From: Ammoniphilus sp. YIM 78166
Lineage (GTDB): Bacteria; Bacillota; Bacilli; Aneurinibacillales; RAOX-1
DNA: 64,000 nt
NCBI RefSeq assembly: GCF_004522215.1
Contig: NZ_SDLR01000002.1
Span: 310,001-374,000, forward strand
Direction of reading: 5' to 3'
Under the pieces are notes generated by a model. That model was given only the letters and a program-made list of their open reading frames with translations, was not told the origin of the DNA and searched no databases. Numbering within the stretch: the first letter of the stretch is position 1; every line of letters starts with the position of its first letter. The position numbers were made by a program, and so were the translations under genes. Below are positions 45,230 to 53,518 of this stretch, one piece after another.

Positions 45230-46534
45230 ATGGATAAACAGATCGTAAAAGTTGGCTTGATGGGCTTAGGAACAGTGGGTACGGGTGTGGTAAGGATCCT
45301 TGAAGGACACAAGTTTGACTTAGTAAAGCAAACCGGGGTAGAGATCCAGGTGGGAAAAGTCCTGGTCAAGAATCCTGATAGACCGAGAAATATTGAGATC
45401 CCGGCAGAAGCGGTGACGACAGACCCTTATGACCTGCTGAGAGACCCAGAGATTGATATTATTATTGAGGTTATGGGTGGCATTGATCCAACCAAAGATT
45501 TTATTCTAGAAGCCTTGGAGCACGGGAAGCATGTGGTAACGGCAAATAAGGATTTGATGGCCTTGCATGGTGCTGAGATTCTAGCAAAGGCAGCAGAGAA
45601 AGGCTGCGATGTTTTTTATGAGGCCAGCGTAGCTGGGGGTATTCCTATTCTGAGAGCTCTTGTAGAAGGTTTTTCTTCCGATCGAATCATGAAAATGATG
45701 GGAATTGTGAATGGGACAACGAACTACATTCTGACCAAGATGAGTCAAGAAGGCGCTGCTTATGAAGAGGTGCTTAAAGAAGCTCAAGCGTTAGGCTATG
45801 CTGAAGCAGATCCAACTTCAGACGTAGAGGGCTTGGACGCAGCAAGAAAAATGGCGATCTTAAGTACTCTGGGCTTCCGTGTGGAATATAGCCTGGAAGA
45901 TGTAGACGTAAGAGGAATCTCCAAAGTGACAGCAGAGGATATTGCTTATGGTAAAAAACTGGGCTATGAGATTAAGTTATTAGGGATCGCTAAACGAGAT
46001 GAAGAGTGCATCGAGGTGAGTGTCCAGCCGACGATGATCCATCAGTCCCATCCGCTTGCCTCTGTGAATGGTGTATTCAACGCTGTTTATGTGTATGGAG
46101 AAGCAGTAGGAGAAACGATGTTCTACGGACGAGGAGCAGGAGAATTGCCAACCGCAACGGCAGTTACGTCTGATTTGGTGACTGTGGTCAAAAATATGAA
46201 ACTGGGAGTCAATGGCCGCGGCATGGTAGCTCCATACAAAGAAAAGATTTTAAAGACACCTGAACAGATTGAATCCAAGTTCTTCCTTCGACTTGTAGTT
46301 TCCGACAAGCGTGGTGTGCTATCCGAAATTACCACGCTATTGGCTAATCACGATATCAGCATTGAGCAGATTATCCAGCAACCACGTCCGGATAAGGCTC
46401 AAGCAGAAATCATAATGATCACGCATATGGCATCTAAGAAAAACATGGACCAATTGCTAGAAGGATTCCAATCCGTTGAGTCTGTTCTTGAAGTGAAGAG
46501 CTTTTACCGTGTTGAAGGAAGGGAAGAGGTTTAA
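45230..46534 (+). CDS. hom: Homoserine dehydrogenase
   Basis: A 434-residue enzyme reducing aspartate-semialdehyde to homoserine. NAD(P)-binding motif GLMGLGTVGTGVV (residues 9-21), catalytic-type Lys in TANKDLMALHG (about 105), substrate region NGTTNYILTKM and EADPTSDVEGLDAARK (about 187-202). A C-terminal ACT domain (about 355-430) suggests threonine feedback. SD GGAGGG precedes ATG 45230. It is followed by thrB with a 4-base gap; thrC, usually between or beside them, is absent here. Confidence 0.97.
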   Translation: MDKQIVKVGLMGLGTVGTGVVRILEGHKFDLVKQTGVEIQVGKVLVKNPDRPRNIEIPAEAVTTDPYDLLRDPEIDIIIEVMGGIDPTKDFILEALEHGKHVVTANKDLMALHGAEILAKAAEKGCDVFYEASVAGGIPILRALVEGFSSDRIMKMMGIVNGTTNYILTKMSQEGAAYEEVLKEAQALGYAEADPTSDVEGLDAARKMAILSTLGFRVEYSLEDVDVRGISKVTAEDIAYGKKLGYEIKLLGIAKRDEECIEVSVQPTMIHQSHPLASVNGVFNAVYVYGEAVGETMFYGRGAGELPTATAVTSDLVTVVKNMKLGVNGRGMVAPYKEKILKTPEQIESKFFLRLVVSDKRGVLSEITTLLANHDISIEQIIQQPRPDKAQAEIIMITHMASKKNMDQLLEGFQSVESVLEVKSFYRVEGREEV

Positions 46535-46538
46535 GACG

Positions 46539-47459
46539 ATGAGATGGCGAGTTCAGGTTAGGGTTCCGGCAAGTACGGCAAATTTAGGCCCTGGTTTTGA
46601 TACCATAGGTATGGCCTTTCAATTATATACTACGATTAGAATGAGGGTCGCAGACGAACCCCAGGTGATCTTGTACGGGGAAGAGCTCCAGGGCCTTCCT
46701 ACGGATACAAGCAATTTAGTTTATCGGATGGCAGAGTTAATTTTTGCAAAAGCCAATATGGAGATGCCGGCTCTTTGCATCGAGATGAAAAGCGAGGTTC
46801 CTTTGACTCGGGGGCTAGGTAGCAGTGCAGCTGCTATTATTGGAGGACTGGTGGCAGCCAATTATCTTGCTGGCGATCCTTTTACCAAAGAAGAAATTTT
46901 CTTTATGGCTACGGAGTTAGAAGGTCACCCAGATAATGTAGGAGCATCTTTATTTGGCGGGATTGTCATAGCTGTGATGGAAAAGGAAAGGGTCCCTTAT
47001 ATTAAAGTGCTTCCTCAACCCGACTTAAAGGCCTTAGCTGTTATTCCGAATTTTATGCTTTCTACAGAAAAAGCTCGAGGCGTACTGCCGGAGGCCTACT
47101 CTAGAAAGGATGCAGTCCACAGCGTAAGTCATGCAAGCTTATTGGCTGCCGCTCTAGCCACTGGTCAATATGAGATGCTCGCAGATGCCATGAAGGATCG
47201 TCTGCATCAGCCGTATCGCATGGATTTGGTTCCGGGGATGGCAACGTTATTGGAAGAATCTCATCATTATGGAGCTCTTGGCACGGCTTTAAGTGGGGCT
47301 GGACCTACGGTCATCTCTCTGCTGAAGGGAGACGAAGAAAAGTTAACTCGCTTCTTTGTTGATACCCTCCTAGAGCATGGAATCACGGCTCAAACGATGA
47401 GTTTAACGCCCGACTGTGTAGGGGTTCAGATTTCTGAAGAGATTGACAACTCCTTTTAA
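46539..47459 (+). CDS. thrB: Homoserine kinase
   Basis: A 306-residue GHMP kinase that phosphorylates homoserine towards threonine. The N-terminal VRVPASTANLGPGFDTIGMA, the ATP loop LTRGLGSSAAAIIGGLVAA (about 88-106) and GTALSGAGPTVISL (about 248) are typical. The frame is open to 46509 within hom, but ATG 46539 has SD GAGGT (46526-46530) and starts the conserved region. The next step enzyme, ThrC, is not in this window. Confidence 0.96.
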   Translation: MRWRVQVRVPASTANLGPGFDTIGMAFQLYTTIRMRVADEPQVILYGEELQGLPTDTSNLVYRMAELIFAKANMEMPALCIEMKSEVPLTRGLGSSAAAIIGGLVAANYLAGDPFTKEEIFFMATELEGHPDNVGASLFGGIVIAVMEKERVPYIKVLPQPDLKALAVIPNFMLSTEKARGVLPEAYSRKDAVHSVSHASLLAAALATGQYEMLADAMKDRLHQPYRMDLVPGMATLLEESHHYGALGTALSGAGPTVISLLKGDEEKLTRFFVDTLLEHGITAQTMSLTPDCVGVQISEEIDNSF

Positions 47460-47501
47460 AGCAGGTAGGATGGAACATAAAAAGATGAGGAGTCTTAAGA
47501 G

Positions 47502-48362
47502 ATGGAGAGAAGAGTTGCTTTTCTAGGTCCACATGGCACATTTACGGAAGAAGCGGCTCGCTTTTTCTTTAAGGGTCAACAGGTTTCTTATGTCCCATGC
47601 CGCACCATACCAGATGTTCTCGATGCCGTCGATCAAGGGAAAACAGAGATTGCGGTGGTTCCGATTGAAAATTCAATTGAAGGTACTGTAAATTTAACGA
47701 TGGACTGGTTGATTCATCATGTCGATATCCCCGTAAGAGGGGAGTTAGCTTATCCGATCTCACAGCATCTGATGGTAGCTAAGAATATGGACTATTCTGA
47801 GGTGAAGAAAGTGTTTTCTCATCCTCAGGCGGTGGCTCAATCTCGACTGTTTTTGCGCAAGTACTTACCAGATGTAGAGATTGAGTACATGACGAGCACA
47901 GCGGAAGCGGTGAAATGGATTTCCGAACATCCGCAAAAGCCATGGGCGGCCATTGGCAATCGATTATCACAGGAAATTTATCCTGTTCAATTTTTGCATG
48001 AATTCATTCAGGATCACGATAACAATTATACAAGATTCCTTGTCGTTAGCTCCTTAGCCCTCCAGTTTGCGGAGTGTGGAAAAGAAAAAACCACGATCCT
48101 GGTAACACTGCCTTCTGATTTTCCAGGAGCGCTATATCAGGTTCTTGCGGCTTTTGCCTGGAGAAAGATCAACTTGTCCCGAATTGAATCGAGACCGACA
48201 AAAACAGGGTTAGGGAACTATCATTTCATTATCGATATTGAACAGGAGATGGATGAGGTCTTGCTTCCTGGGGCGTTTGCGGAGATTGAGGCTCTAGGGT
48301 GCCAAGTCCGCCAAATGGGCTCTTATCCCTATTTTATTAAAGAACTTAAAGTAAAATCTTAA
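47502..48362 (+). CDS. pheA: Prephenate dehydratase
   Basis: A 286-residue enzyme that converts prephenate to phenylpyruvate. The catalytic domain (1-185) has LGPHGTFTEEAA, VVPIENSIEGTVN and the NNYTRF threonine motif (about 173-178). The C-terminal ACT domain (about 197-280) contains LSRIESRPTKTGLGNYHF with the ESRP phenylalanine-binding motif, indicating feedback inhibition. No chorismate mutase domain is fused. A terminator follows. Confidence 0.97.
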   Translation: MERRVAFLGPHGTFTEEAARFFFKGQQVSYVPCRTIPDVLDAVDQGKTEIAVVPIENSIEGTVNLTMDWLIHHVDIPVRGELAYPISQHLMVAKNMDYSEVKKVFSHPQAVAQSRLFLRKYLPDVEIEYMTSTAEAVKWISEHPQKPWAAIGNRLSQEIYPVQFLHEFIQDHDNNYTRFLVVSSLALQFAECGKEKTTILVTLPSDFPGALYQVLAAFAWRKINLSRIESRPTKTGLGNYHFIIDIEQEMDEVLLPGAFAEIEALGCQVRQMGSYPYFIKELKVKS

Positions 48363-48368
48363 CTTAGA

Positions 48369-48393
48369 AAGAGGCAGCTTGCCTCTTTTTTTT
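48369..48393 (+). terminator. Terminator after pheA
   Basis: AAGAGGC (48369-48375) with GCCTCTT (48381-48387), a 5-base loop, then a run of T's. Confidence 0.92.
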
Positions 48394-48464
48394 ACTTTTT
48401 TATGAGCAATTTGCCTATTGCTGCATATGATGTATGGAACTTTGGAAAGAGGAGGGTCTAAGCG

Positions 48465-49667
48465 TTGAAAATACACATTGTTAAACGCGGAGAGACATTA
48501 GAGAAAATCGCTAAGAAATATAACGTCAGTGCAGACAAATTGAGGGAAGTCAATGCTCATATTAAGGATGTAGAGAGAGTTACAGCCGGAACAAAGGTCA
48601 AGGTACCTACAGCCAGTGTTCCGCTAAAAACCAAAGAAGAAGCCCTGCCCGTTTCAGATCGAGTAGAGGTTCAGCCTCCTCAACCGCCTGTGGCAAGCGA
48701 GCAGTTGCCGCCAGCTCCGGAAGCCCCTGTGATGCCAGTTTATGAGATGCCTCAGCAGCCAATGATGCCGTATCCCAATGTGATGCCACATGCTAATGTG
48801 ATGCCATATGCTAACGTCATGCCGCATGCAAATATGATGCCGTACGCTATGCCAACACCATGTCATCCATGTGCTGACAATGCCATGCTTTCACCGTATG
48901 GTCATGGAATGCCCTATCATCCCCATGCCAATATGCCGATTTCTCCGATGGGGGAGGGGGTAAAACAGGAAAACGTGGCTCCCAGTGCAGTAAGCCCGTA
49001 TACGATGCCTCCAGCACTACCGACAGGTGCTGAATCTAGCTCAATGGCACCGATGCAGCCTAACATGGCCCCATGGGGTCATCCTCACGCGATGCCGCAA
49101 GCTGTTTCTCCTTATGGCATGCAGCCCAATATGATGCCTGAGGCTTTCGCGCCGTATGCGGCTCCGAATGCCATGCCGCAAGCTGTTTCTCCTTATGGCA
49201 TGCAGCCCAACATGATGCCTGAAGCGTACGCGCCGTATGCGGCTCCGAATGCGATGCCGCAAGCCGTATCCCCGGTGATGCAGCCCAACATGATGCCTGA
49301 GGCATATGCGCCGTATGCGGCTCCGAATGCGATGCCGCAAGCCGTTTCTCCCTATGGCATGCAGCCCAACATGATGCCTGGAGCGTACGCGCCGTATGCG
49401 GCTCCGAATGCGATGCCGCAAGCCGTATCCCCGGCGATGCAGCCCAACATGATGCCTGAAGCTTACGCGCCGTATGCGGCTCCGAATGTGATGCCGCAAG
49501 CCGTATCTCCCTATATGCATCCCAATATGATGCCTGAAGCCGTATCGCCATATATGATGCCTCCAACTTATCCTCCACACATGCAAATGCCTAATGCTCA
49601 TATGCAAGCACCGGTAGCCAGAGGCTGGGAAGACGAGGAAGGCAATGATACGCTAAAGCAAGATTAG
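48465..49667 (+). CDS. safA: SafA-like spore coat scaffold with LysM domain and repeats
   Basis: A 400-residue protein: LysM domain at 1-49 (HIVKRGETLEKIAKKYNVSA), a linker, five 6-residue MPxxNV repeats (about 101-130), then five copies of a 26-27-residue unit starting MPQAVSP and ending YAAPNA (about 210-342) plus a partial copy. It is rich in Met, Pro, Ala and Tyr. SafA organises the inner spore coat and binds SpoVID in B. subtilis. Start TTG 48465 behind GGAGGG. A CATATGAT near 48424 could be part of a sigma-E -10. The repeat block differs strongly from B. subtilis SafA, so the name rests on LysM, position and composition. Confidence 0.82.
   Translation: MKIHIVKRGETLEKIAKKYNVSADKLREVNAHIKDVERVTAGTKVKVPTASVPLKTKEEALPVSDRVEVQPPQPPVASEQLPPAPEAPVMPVYEMPQQPMMPYPNVMPHANVMPYANVMPHANMMPYAMPTPCHPCADNAMLSPYGHGMPYHPHANMPISPMGEGVKQENVAPSAVSPYTMPPALPTGAESSSMAPMQPNMAPWGHPHAMPQAVSPYGMQPNMMPEAFAPYAAPNAMPQAVSPYGMQPNMMPEAYAPYAAPNAMPQAVSPVMQPNMMPEAYAPYAAPNAMPQAVSPYGMQPNMMPGAYAPYAAPNAMPQAVSPAMQPNMMPEAYAPYAAPNVMPQAVSPYMHPNMMPEAVSPYMMPPTYPPHMQMPNAHMQAPVARGWEDEEGNDTLKQD
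49092..49560 (+). repeat. Tandem 81/78-bp repeats inside safA
   Basis: Repeat starts at 49092, 49173, 49254, 49332 and 49413, with a diverging sixth at 49491. Units alternate 81, 81, 78, 81 and 78 bp, and the shorter ones lack one codon (SPYGM versus SPVM or SPAM). The near identity at nucleotide level points to recent duplication. Confidence 0.95.
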
Positions 49668-49673
49668 AGAGTA

Positions 49674-49700
49674 GGGCTACCACGTGTAGCCCTTTTTTTT
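49674..49700 (+). terminator. Terminator after safA
   Basis: GGGCTAC (49674-49680), loop CACGT, GTAGCCC (49686-49692), followed by eight T's. Confidence 0.94.
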
Positions 49701-49737
49701 ACAGAATAAGAAAGTTGCTTTTCGAGGAGCTGGTAAT

Positions 49738-50757
49738 GTGGAGTACGATTGGATTCACTTATTTCAGCACGAGTGGAGATGCCAGGTAAAGTCTGTAAAG
49801 GGGCTCAGGAAGGCCTTTTACCTGGAAACGGACCGGGGTAACGTTTATGTGAAAAGCTATACCTCTGCAGCAAAGGCAGCTTGGGTGGTGTCCCTCTCTC
49901 AACAAATGAGAGAAAAAGGGCTCCATCAAGTGTTGGACTATGTATATACCGCAGGGGGCTTACCCTATCTCCCCTATAAAGGAAAGTACTATGTGGCTAT
50001 TAGGTCGATAAGGGGAAGGGTGGCAACTTATGCTAATCGGGAAGACGTTCTTGCTGCCATACGGTGTCTAGGTGACTTTCATTACCATGCAAGAGGGATT
50101 TCTGGTGGACCGATGAGTAGAACAACTTCCACACCGCTGCTAGATAAGTGGGAGGATCGCTCAGGACGATTCGCCAGCATTGTGAGAAAGCTAAAGAGGA
50201 ATCGCTATGGGGGGAGTCTAGAAAAAAAGATTATCGGTTTTGCTCCCTTAATAGTAAGTGAAGCAGAGTCTGTTATGGACCTCGCCCGAAGATCTCCTCT
50301 CTTAAAGGAATATCAAAAAGCCTTAAAAGAGCAAACGATCTCTCATCGGGATCTCGCCAGCCATAACTTTATTGTTGGTCAAAACACCACGCTTATTGAC
50401 TACGATACAGCGATGTATGATACACAGCTTGTGGATGTGATCCAAATGCTGAATCGCGTACTGGACGAACAAGCATGGGACTCTCAGGTTTTTGGAACTA
50501 TGATGAACGAATATCAAAGAAGAATGCCATTTACAGATACGCAAATGGCATTGAGCTATTTATTGCTTCGCTATCCAGATAATTTTATGAGAGAAGTAGT
50601 AGGGTTGTATGAAGGAAGATTAAATTTTATTCCCCAGAAGATCGAGGGTTATTTAACCATGATCATGAAAAATTGGCAAGAAAGAGCAAGTTTCTTCAGA
50701 GGATTTCGCCACTTTTTTCATGAAGACACTCATAGAGATTCCTCCATTGTGGTATGA
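49738..50757 (+). CDS. CotS/YsxE-family spore coat kinase-like protein
   Basis: A 339-residue protein of the CotS family with an aminoglycoside-phosphotransferase-like fold. Unlike the YsxE-like protein at 7281, it keeps a catalytic loop SHRDLASHNFIV (about residues 201-212, HxDxxxxN) and a metal motif LIDYDTA (about 218-224), so phosphotransfer activity is possible. Start GTG 49738 with SD GAGGAGC. It follows safA behind a terminator and overlaps the open frame of nadE. The coat location is inferred from family and context. Confidence 0.82.
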   Translation: MEYDWIHLFQHEWRCQVKSVKGLRKAFYLETDRGNVYVKSYTSAAKAAWVVSLSQQMREKGLHQVLDYVYTAGGLPYLPYKGKYYVAIRSIRGRVATYANREDVLAAIRCLGDFHYHARGISGGPMSRTTSTPLLDKWEDRSGRFASIVRKLKRNRYGGSLEKKIIGFAPLIVSEAESVMDLARRSPLLKEYQKALKEQTISHRDLASHNFIVGQNTTLIDYDTAMYDTQLVDVIQMLNRVLDEQAWDSQVFGTMMNEYQRRMPFTDTQMALSYLLLRYPDNFMREVVGLYEGRLNFIPQKIEGYLTMIMKNWQERASFFRGFRHFFHEDTHRDSSIVV

Positions 50758-50792
50758 TGAGAAGAAATACCATTTGGCAGTGGAGGGAAAGT

Positions 50793-51542
50793 ATGAGAAC
50801 CGTTGCAGAAAAAGTAGATCTAACCGTTCAGTGGCTGCGCGAACAGGTAGAATCAGCGAATATGTCTGGACTCCTTGTAGGCGTTAGCGGAGGAATCGAT
50901 AGTGCTGTGGTTGCAGGATTGATTAAAAGAGCTTTTCCCGATCACTCTCTTGGCGTCATTATGCCTTGCAGCTCCAACCCAAAAGATCGAGAAGATGCCA
51001 TGCTTGTGGTGAATGGCTTTAATCTTGAGCATATTGAATTGGCATTAACAGAACCTCATGCTTTGCTGCTGCAATCCATTAACGAGAAACTAAAGGCCAA
51101 GAATGCGTTCCGTGATGAAGTGAGTAAGCTCAACGATGGAAACCTAAGGGCCAGACTTCGGATGAGCACGCTTTATGCCGTAGCAGGCCATTATCGTTAT
51201 TTGGTTGTAGGAACGGATAATGCGGCTGAGGTTTATACCGGTTATTTTACAAAGTATGGCGATGGCGGGGTAGACTTATTGCCGATCACTCACTTAAAAA
51301 AATCAGAAGTATATGAGTGGGGGAAGTATTTAGGTGTTCCCCAGGAAGTGCTGGATCGCGCACCGAGTGCTGGCCTTTGGGAGAATCAAACAGATGAAAG
51401 CGAAATGGGCACTACTTATGCCATGATCGATGCCCTGTTGGATGGGGAAGAGATTCCGGAAAAAGATAGGCAGATTATTGAACGCCTTCACCGTATTTCG
51501 GAGCATAAGAGAACCATGCCGCCTGCTCCGCCGAAATTTTAA
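50793..51542 (+). CDS. nadE: NAD+ synthetase (ammonia-dependent)
   Basis: A 249-residue N-type ATP pyrophosphatase that amidates deamido-NAD+ to NAD+. The P-loop is GVSGGIDSAVVAGL (about residues 30-43). The VGTDNAAEVYTGYFTKYGDGGVDLLPI (read in two parts, about 134-160) and KSEVYEWGKYLGVP segments are typical. No glutaminase domain is present. SD GGAGGG (50782-50787) fits ATG 50793; the frame continues back to ATG 50754 overlapping the upstream gene, a less likely start. Confidence 0.96.
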   Translation: MRTVAEKVDLTVQWLREQVESANMSGLLVGVSGGIDSAVVAGLIKRAFPDHSLGVIMPCSSNPKDREDAMLVVNGFNLEHIELALTEPHALLLQSINEKLKAKNAFRDEVSKLNDGNLRARLRMSTLYAVAGHYRYLVVGTDNAAEVYTGYFTKYGDGGVDLLPITHLKKSEVYEWGKYLGVPQEVLDRAPSAGLWENQTDESEMGTTYAMIDALLDGEEIPEKDRQIIERLHRISEHKRTMPPAPPKF

Positions 51543-51568
51543 TATCGTTTTAAGATTAAATAGGTATA

Positions 51569-51618
51569 ACCTCTTCTTTTGTTGGAAATAAATGAGTAAC
51601 AAAAGCAAAAGAAGGGGT
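51569..51618 (+). promoter_or_regulatory. 13-bp stem covering the bofC ribosome binding site
   Basis: ACCTCTTCTTTTG (51569-51581) pairs with CAAAAGAAGGGGT (51606-51618), one G-U pair, 24-base loop. The 3' arm contains the bofC SD (AGAAGGGG), four bases before ATG 51623. In this fold, translation would be blocked. Confidence 0.6.
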
Positions 51619-51622
51619 CTTT

Positions 51623-52252
51623 ATGTGGAATAGAAGGACAAACAGGTCCCAATCGTTTTTCTACGGTTTCTTTAGTGCGGTTCTCCTCATTCTCATCGCA
51701 GGAGGAGCTTGGTTGACGACGAATACCATTGAGGAACAGAAGCGAACCTTGAATCCTGATCGCGAGCAGCAGGTGGAGACGGTCCAAGCTCCTGTACGGC
51801 AAGAAGTAGAGCTGGTCTTGACTCGCGCTTATATTTGCGGTGCAGAGACGGAGGAAAAGGTAACCCAAGTGTTCTCATCCCTAAATGAAGTATATATGGA
51901 GTACAAGGATTGGGAATTAGTTTCCAATGACGGAAATCAGTTCGCTTTTAAGAAGCTTGTCCCCGACTTGTCACCCGTTTGTAAGGAAAATGGTTTTTTT
52001 GGTTTAAACCAAGACAATATGCTTACGCTCTATGAAGGTCCACCTGAGGATGAGAAAGTCATACAAACCTTTTTCCATATCGATACCAAGAAATTAGCAT
52101 CAAGCTTATTTGAGCGGGACTTGCTTCTTTTACAGCAGGGAATCAGGATTCATGATTTAGGGGAGTACAATAGCATATTATCTACATACGGGGAGTTCTC
52201 GGACCATTCTGAGTATTCCCGATTAACGGATGTGGAGCATTTAGAAGACTGA
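51623..52252 (+). CDS. bofC: BofC, intercompartmental signalling protein of sporulation
   Basis: A 209-residue protein with an N-terminal signal or anchor segment (about residues 12-32) and an extracytoplasmic domain containing two Cys (YICGAE about 72 and SPVCKENGF about 117). In B. subtilis BofC restrains SpoIVB, the forespore protease that triggers pro-sigma-K processing. Its target complex SpoIVFA-SpoIVFB is encoded at 38095-39748. Position before the ruv genes matches B. subtilis. SD AGAAGGGG lies in a hairpin. Confidence 0.86.
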   Translation: MWNRRTNRSQSFFYGFFSAVLLILIAGGAWLTTNTIEEQKRTLNPDREQQVETVQAPVRQEVELVLTRAYICGAETEEKVTQVFSSLNEVYMEYKDWELVSNDGNQFAFKKLVPDLSPVCKENGFFGLNQDNMLTLYEGPPEDEKVIQTFFHIDTKKLASSLFERDLLLLQQGIRIHDLGEYNSILSTYGEFSDHSEYSRLTDVEHLED

Positions 52253-52279
52253 CAGCTTGCGTTGCGCAAGCTGTTTTTT
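52252..52279 (+). terminator. Terminator after bofC
   Basis: ACAGCTTGC (52252-52260) with GCAAGCTGT (52266-52274) and six T's. It overlaps the last base of the bofC stop. Confidence 0.92.
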
Positions 52280-52376
52280 CTTTGCATTCATCCATGCGAA
52301 TAAGTCTACGGTAGTAGCTTTCTTAAGATTATAGTAGAATAAGAGGTACGTCATTTTTTACCGGGGAGGAAACGGT

Positions 52377-52874
52377 TTGAGAATTATCGGTATTGATCCC
52401 GGCATCGCGATTGTAGGGTTTGGTATTATAGAGAAGCAAGGAAACCGGCTTATTCCTATCCAATACGGATGTATCAAGACGGAAGCTCATACGCGTGAGG
52501 CTCTCCGTTTAAAGCAAATTTATGATGCCATGACATCCTTAATGGAAAAGTATAAACCTGATGTTTTAGCTGTAGAAAAGCTTTTTTTTAATCGAAATGT
52601 AACGACGGCCTTCTCCGTAGGGCAAGCTAGGGGAGTTATTGTTTTAGCAGGAGAAGAAGCAGGCATCCCCTGTTATGAATATACGCCTTTACAGGTAAAA
52701 CAAGCCGTTGTCGGTTATGGGCAAGCAGAAAAAAAACAAATTCAAGAGATGGTTAAGCTATTGTTAGCCCTGCCAGCGCCTCCGAAGCCGGATGATGTGG
52801 CAGATGCGCTAGGGGTAGCGATTACGCATGCCCATTCCTCTCATCTTCATAATTTGATCAATGGTGGGTTGTAA
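52377..52874 (+). CDS. ruvC: Holliday junction endonuclease RuvC
   Basis: A 165-residue RNase H-fold resolvase. Acidic residues are in IIGIDPGIAIVGFG (Asp about 6), LAVEKLFFNRN (Glu about 67) and KPDDVADALGVAITHA (Asp about 139-146). Start TTG 52377 with SD GGGGAGG. It overlaps ruvA by one base. B. subtilis has no RuvC at this locus and uses RecU; the ruvC-ruvA-ruvB order is seen in other Firmicutes. Confidence 0.95.
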   Translation: MRIIGIDPGIAIVGFGIIEKQGNRLIPIQYGCIKTEAHTREALRLKQIYDAMTSLMEKYKPDVLAVEKLFFNRNVTTAFSVGQARGVIVLAGEEAGIPCYEYTPLQVKQAVVGYGQAEKKQIQEMVKLLLALPAPPKPDDVADALGVAITHAHSSHLHNLINGGL

Positions 52875-53500
52875 TGATAGATTTTATTGAAGGACGCATA
52901 GAATATATAGAAGCAGATTGCATTGTGATCGGTACAGCGCAAGGGATGGGATATCGCATTTTTTGTCCTAACCCCTATGAGTATAGAGCGATGCAGGAAA
53001 AGCGGATTTTCACTCATCACCATGTTAGGGAAGATGCCATTCACCTGTATGGCTTTGGAACTCGAGAACAGCGAAATTTATTTCGCAAGCTGTTAGATGT
53101 TTCAGGGATTGGTCCTAAAGGGGCGTTGGCCATCATTGCATCCGCTACTCCAGCCCAGATAGCGGCAGCTGTGCAGCGTGAGGACCTCGTGTTTTTATCT
53201 AAGTTTCCGGGAATCGGGAAGAAAACAGCGGGGAGGATCGTGCTTGATCTCAAGGATAAGCTGAAGGACTTTGTTTTGTTCTCAGAGAGTGACCTTTCAC
53301 ATGTTCATCTGAGTGAAGACCTGTTTACCATAGGAAAAGGAACAGAAGATCTGGATGCTCGCGAGGAAGCATCGCAAGCCCTGAAGGCACTTGGATACAG
53401 CGAGTCTGAGGTGCAAAAGGTAATGGCCAAAATAAAGGATGACTTCTTAACAACAGAAGAGTTGATAAAAAAAGCCCTGCAGCTATTTATCTCGAAGTAA
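52874..53500 (+). CDS. ruvA: Holliday junction branch-migration protein RuvA
   Basis: A 208-residue DNA-binding protein with an OB fold (1-65), tandem helix-hairpin-helix motifs (DVSGIGPKGALAIIAS about 75-90, FPGIGKKTAGRIVLDLKDKL about 112-131) and a C-terminal RuvB-contact domain (about 160-208). ATG 52874 shares its A with the ruvC stop. It targets the RuvB motor to Holliday junctions. Confidence 0.96.
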   Translation: MIDFIEGRIEYIEADCIVIGTAQGMGYRIFCPNPYEYRAMQEKRIFTHHHVREDAIHLYGFGTREQRNLFRKLLDVSGIGPKGALAIIASATPAQIAAAVQREDLVFLSKFPGIGKKTAGRIVLDLKDKLKDFVLFSESDLSHVHLSEDLFTIGKGTEDLDAREEASQALKALGYSESEVQKVMAKIKDDFLTTEELIKKALQLFISK

Positions 53501-53518
53501 AAAGGAGGAAAGGCATAA

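Noticed and set aside
49041-49607. Two long minus-strand ORFs opposite safA (188 and 172 codons)
   Set aside because: They are frame shadows of the repeated safA codons, with His/Arg- or Ala/Ser-rich repeats and no SD. SafA on the + strand has LysM, SD and terminator.
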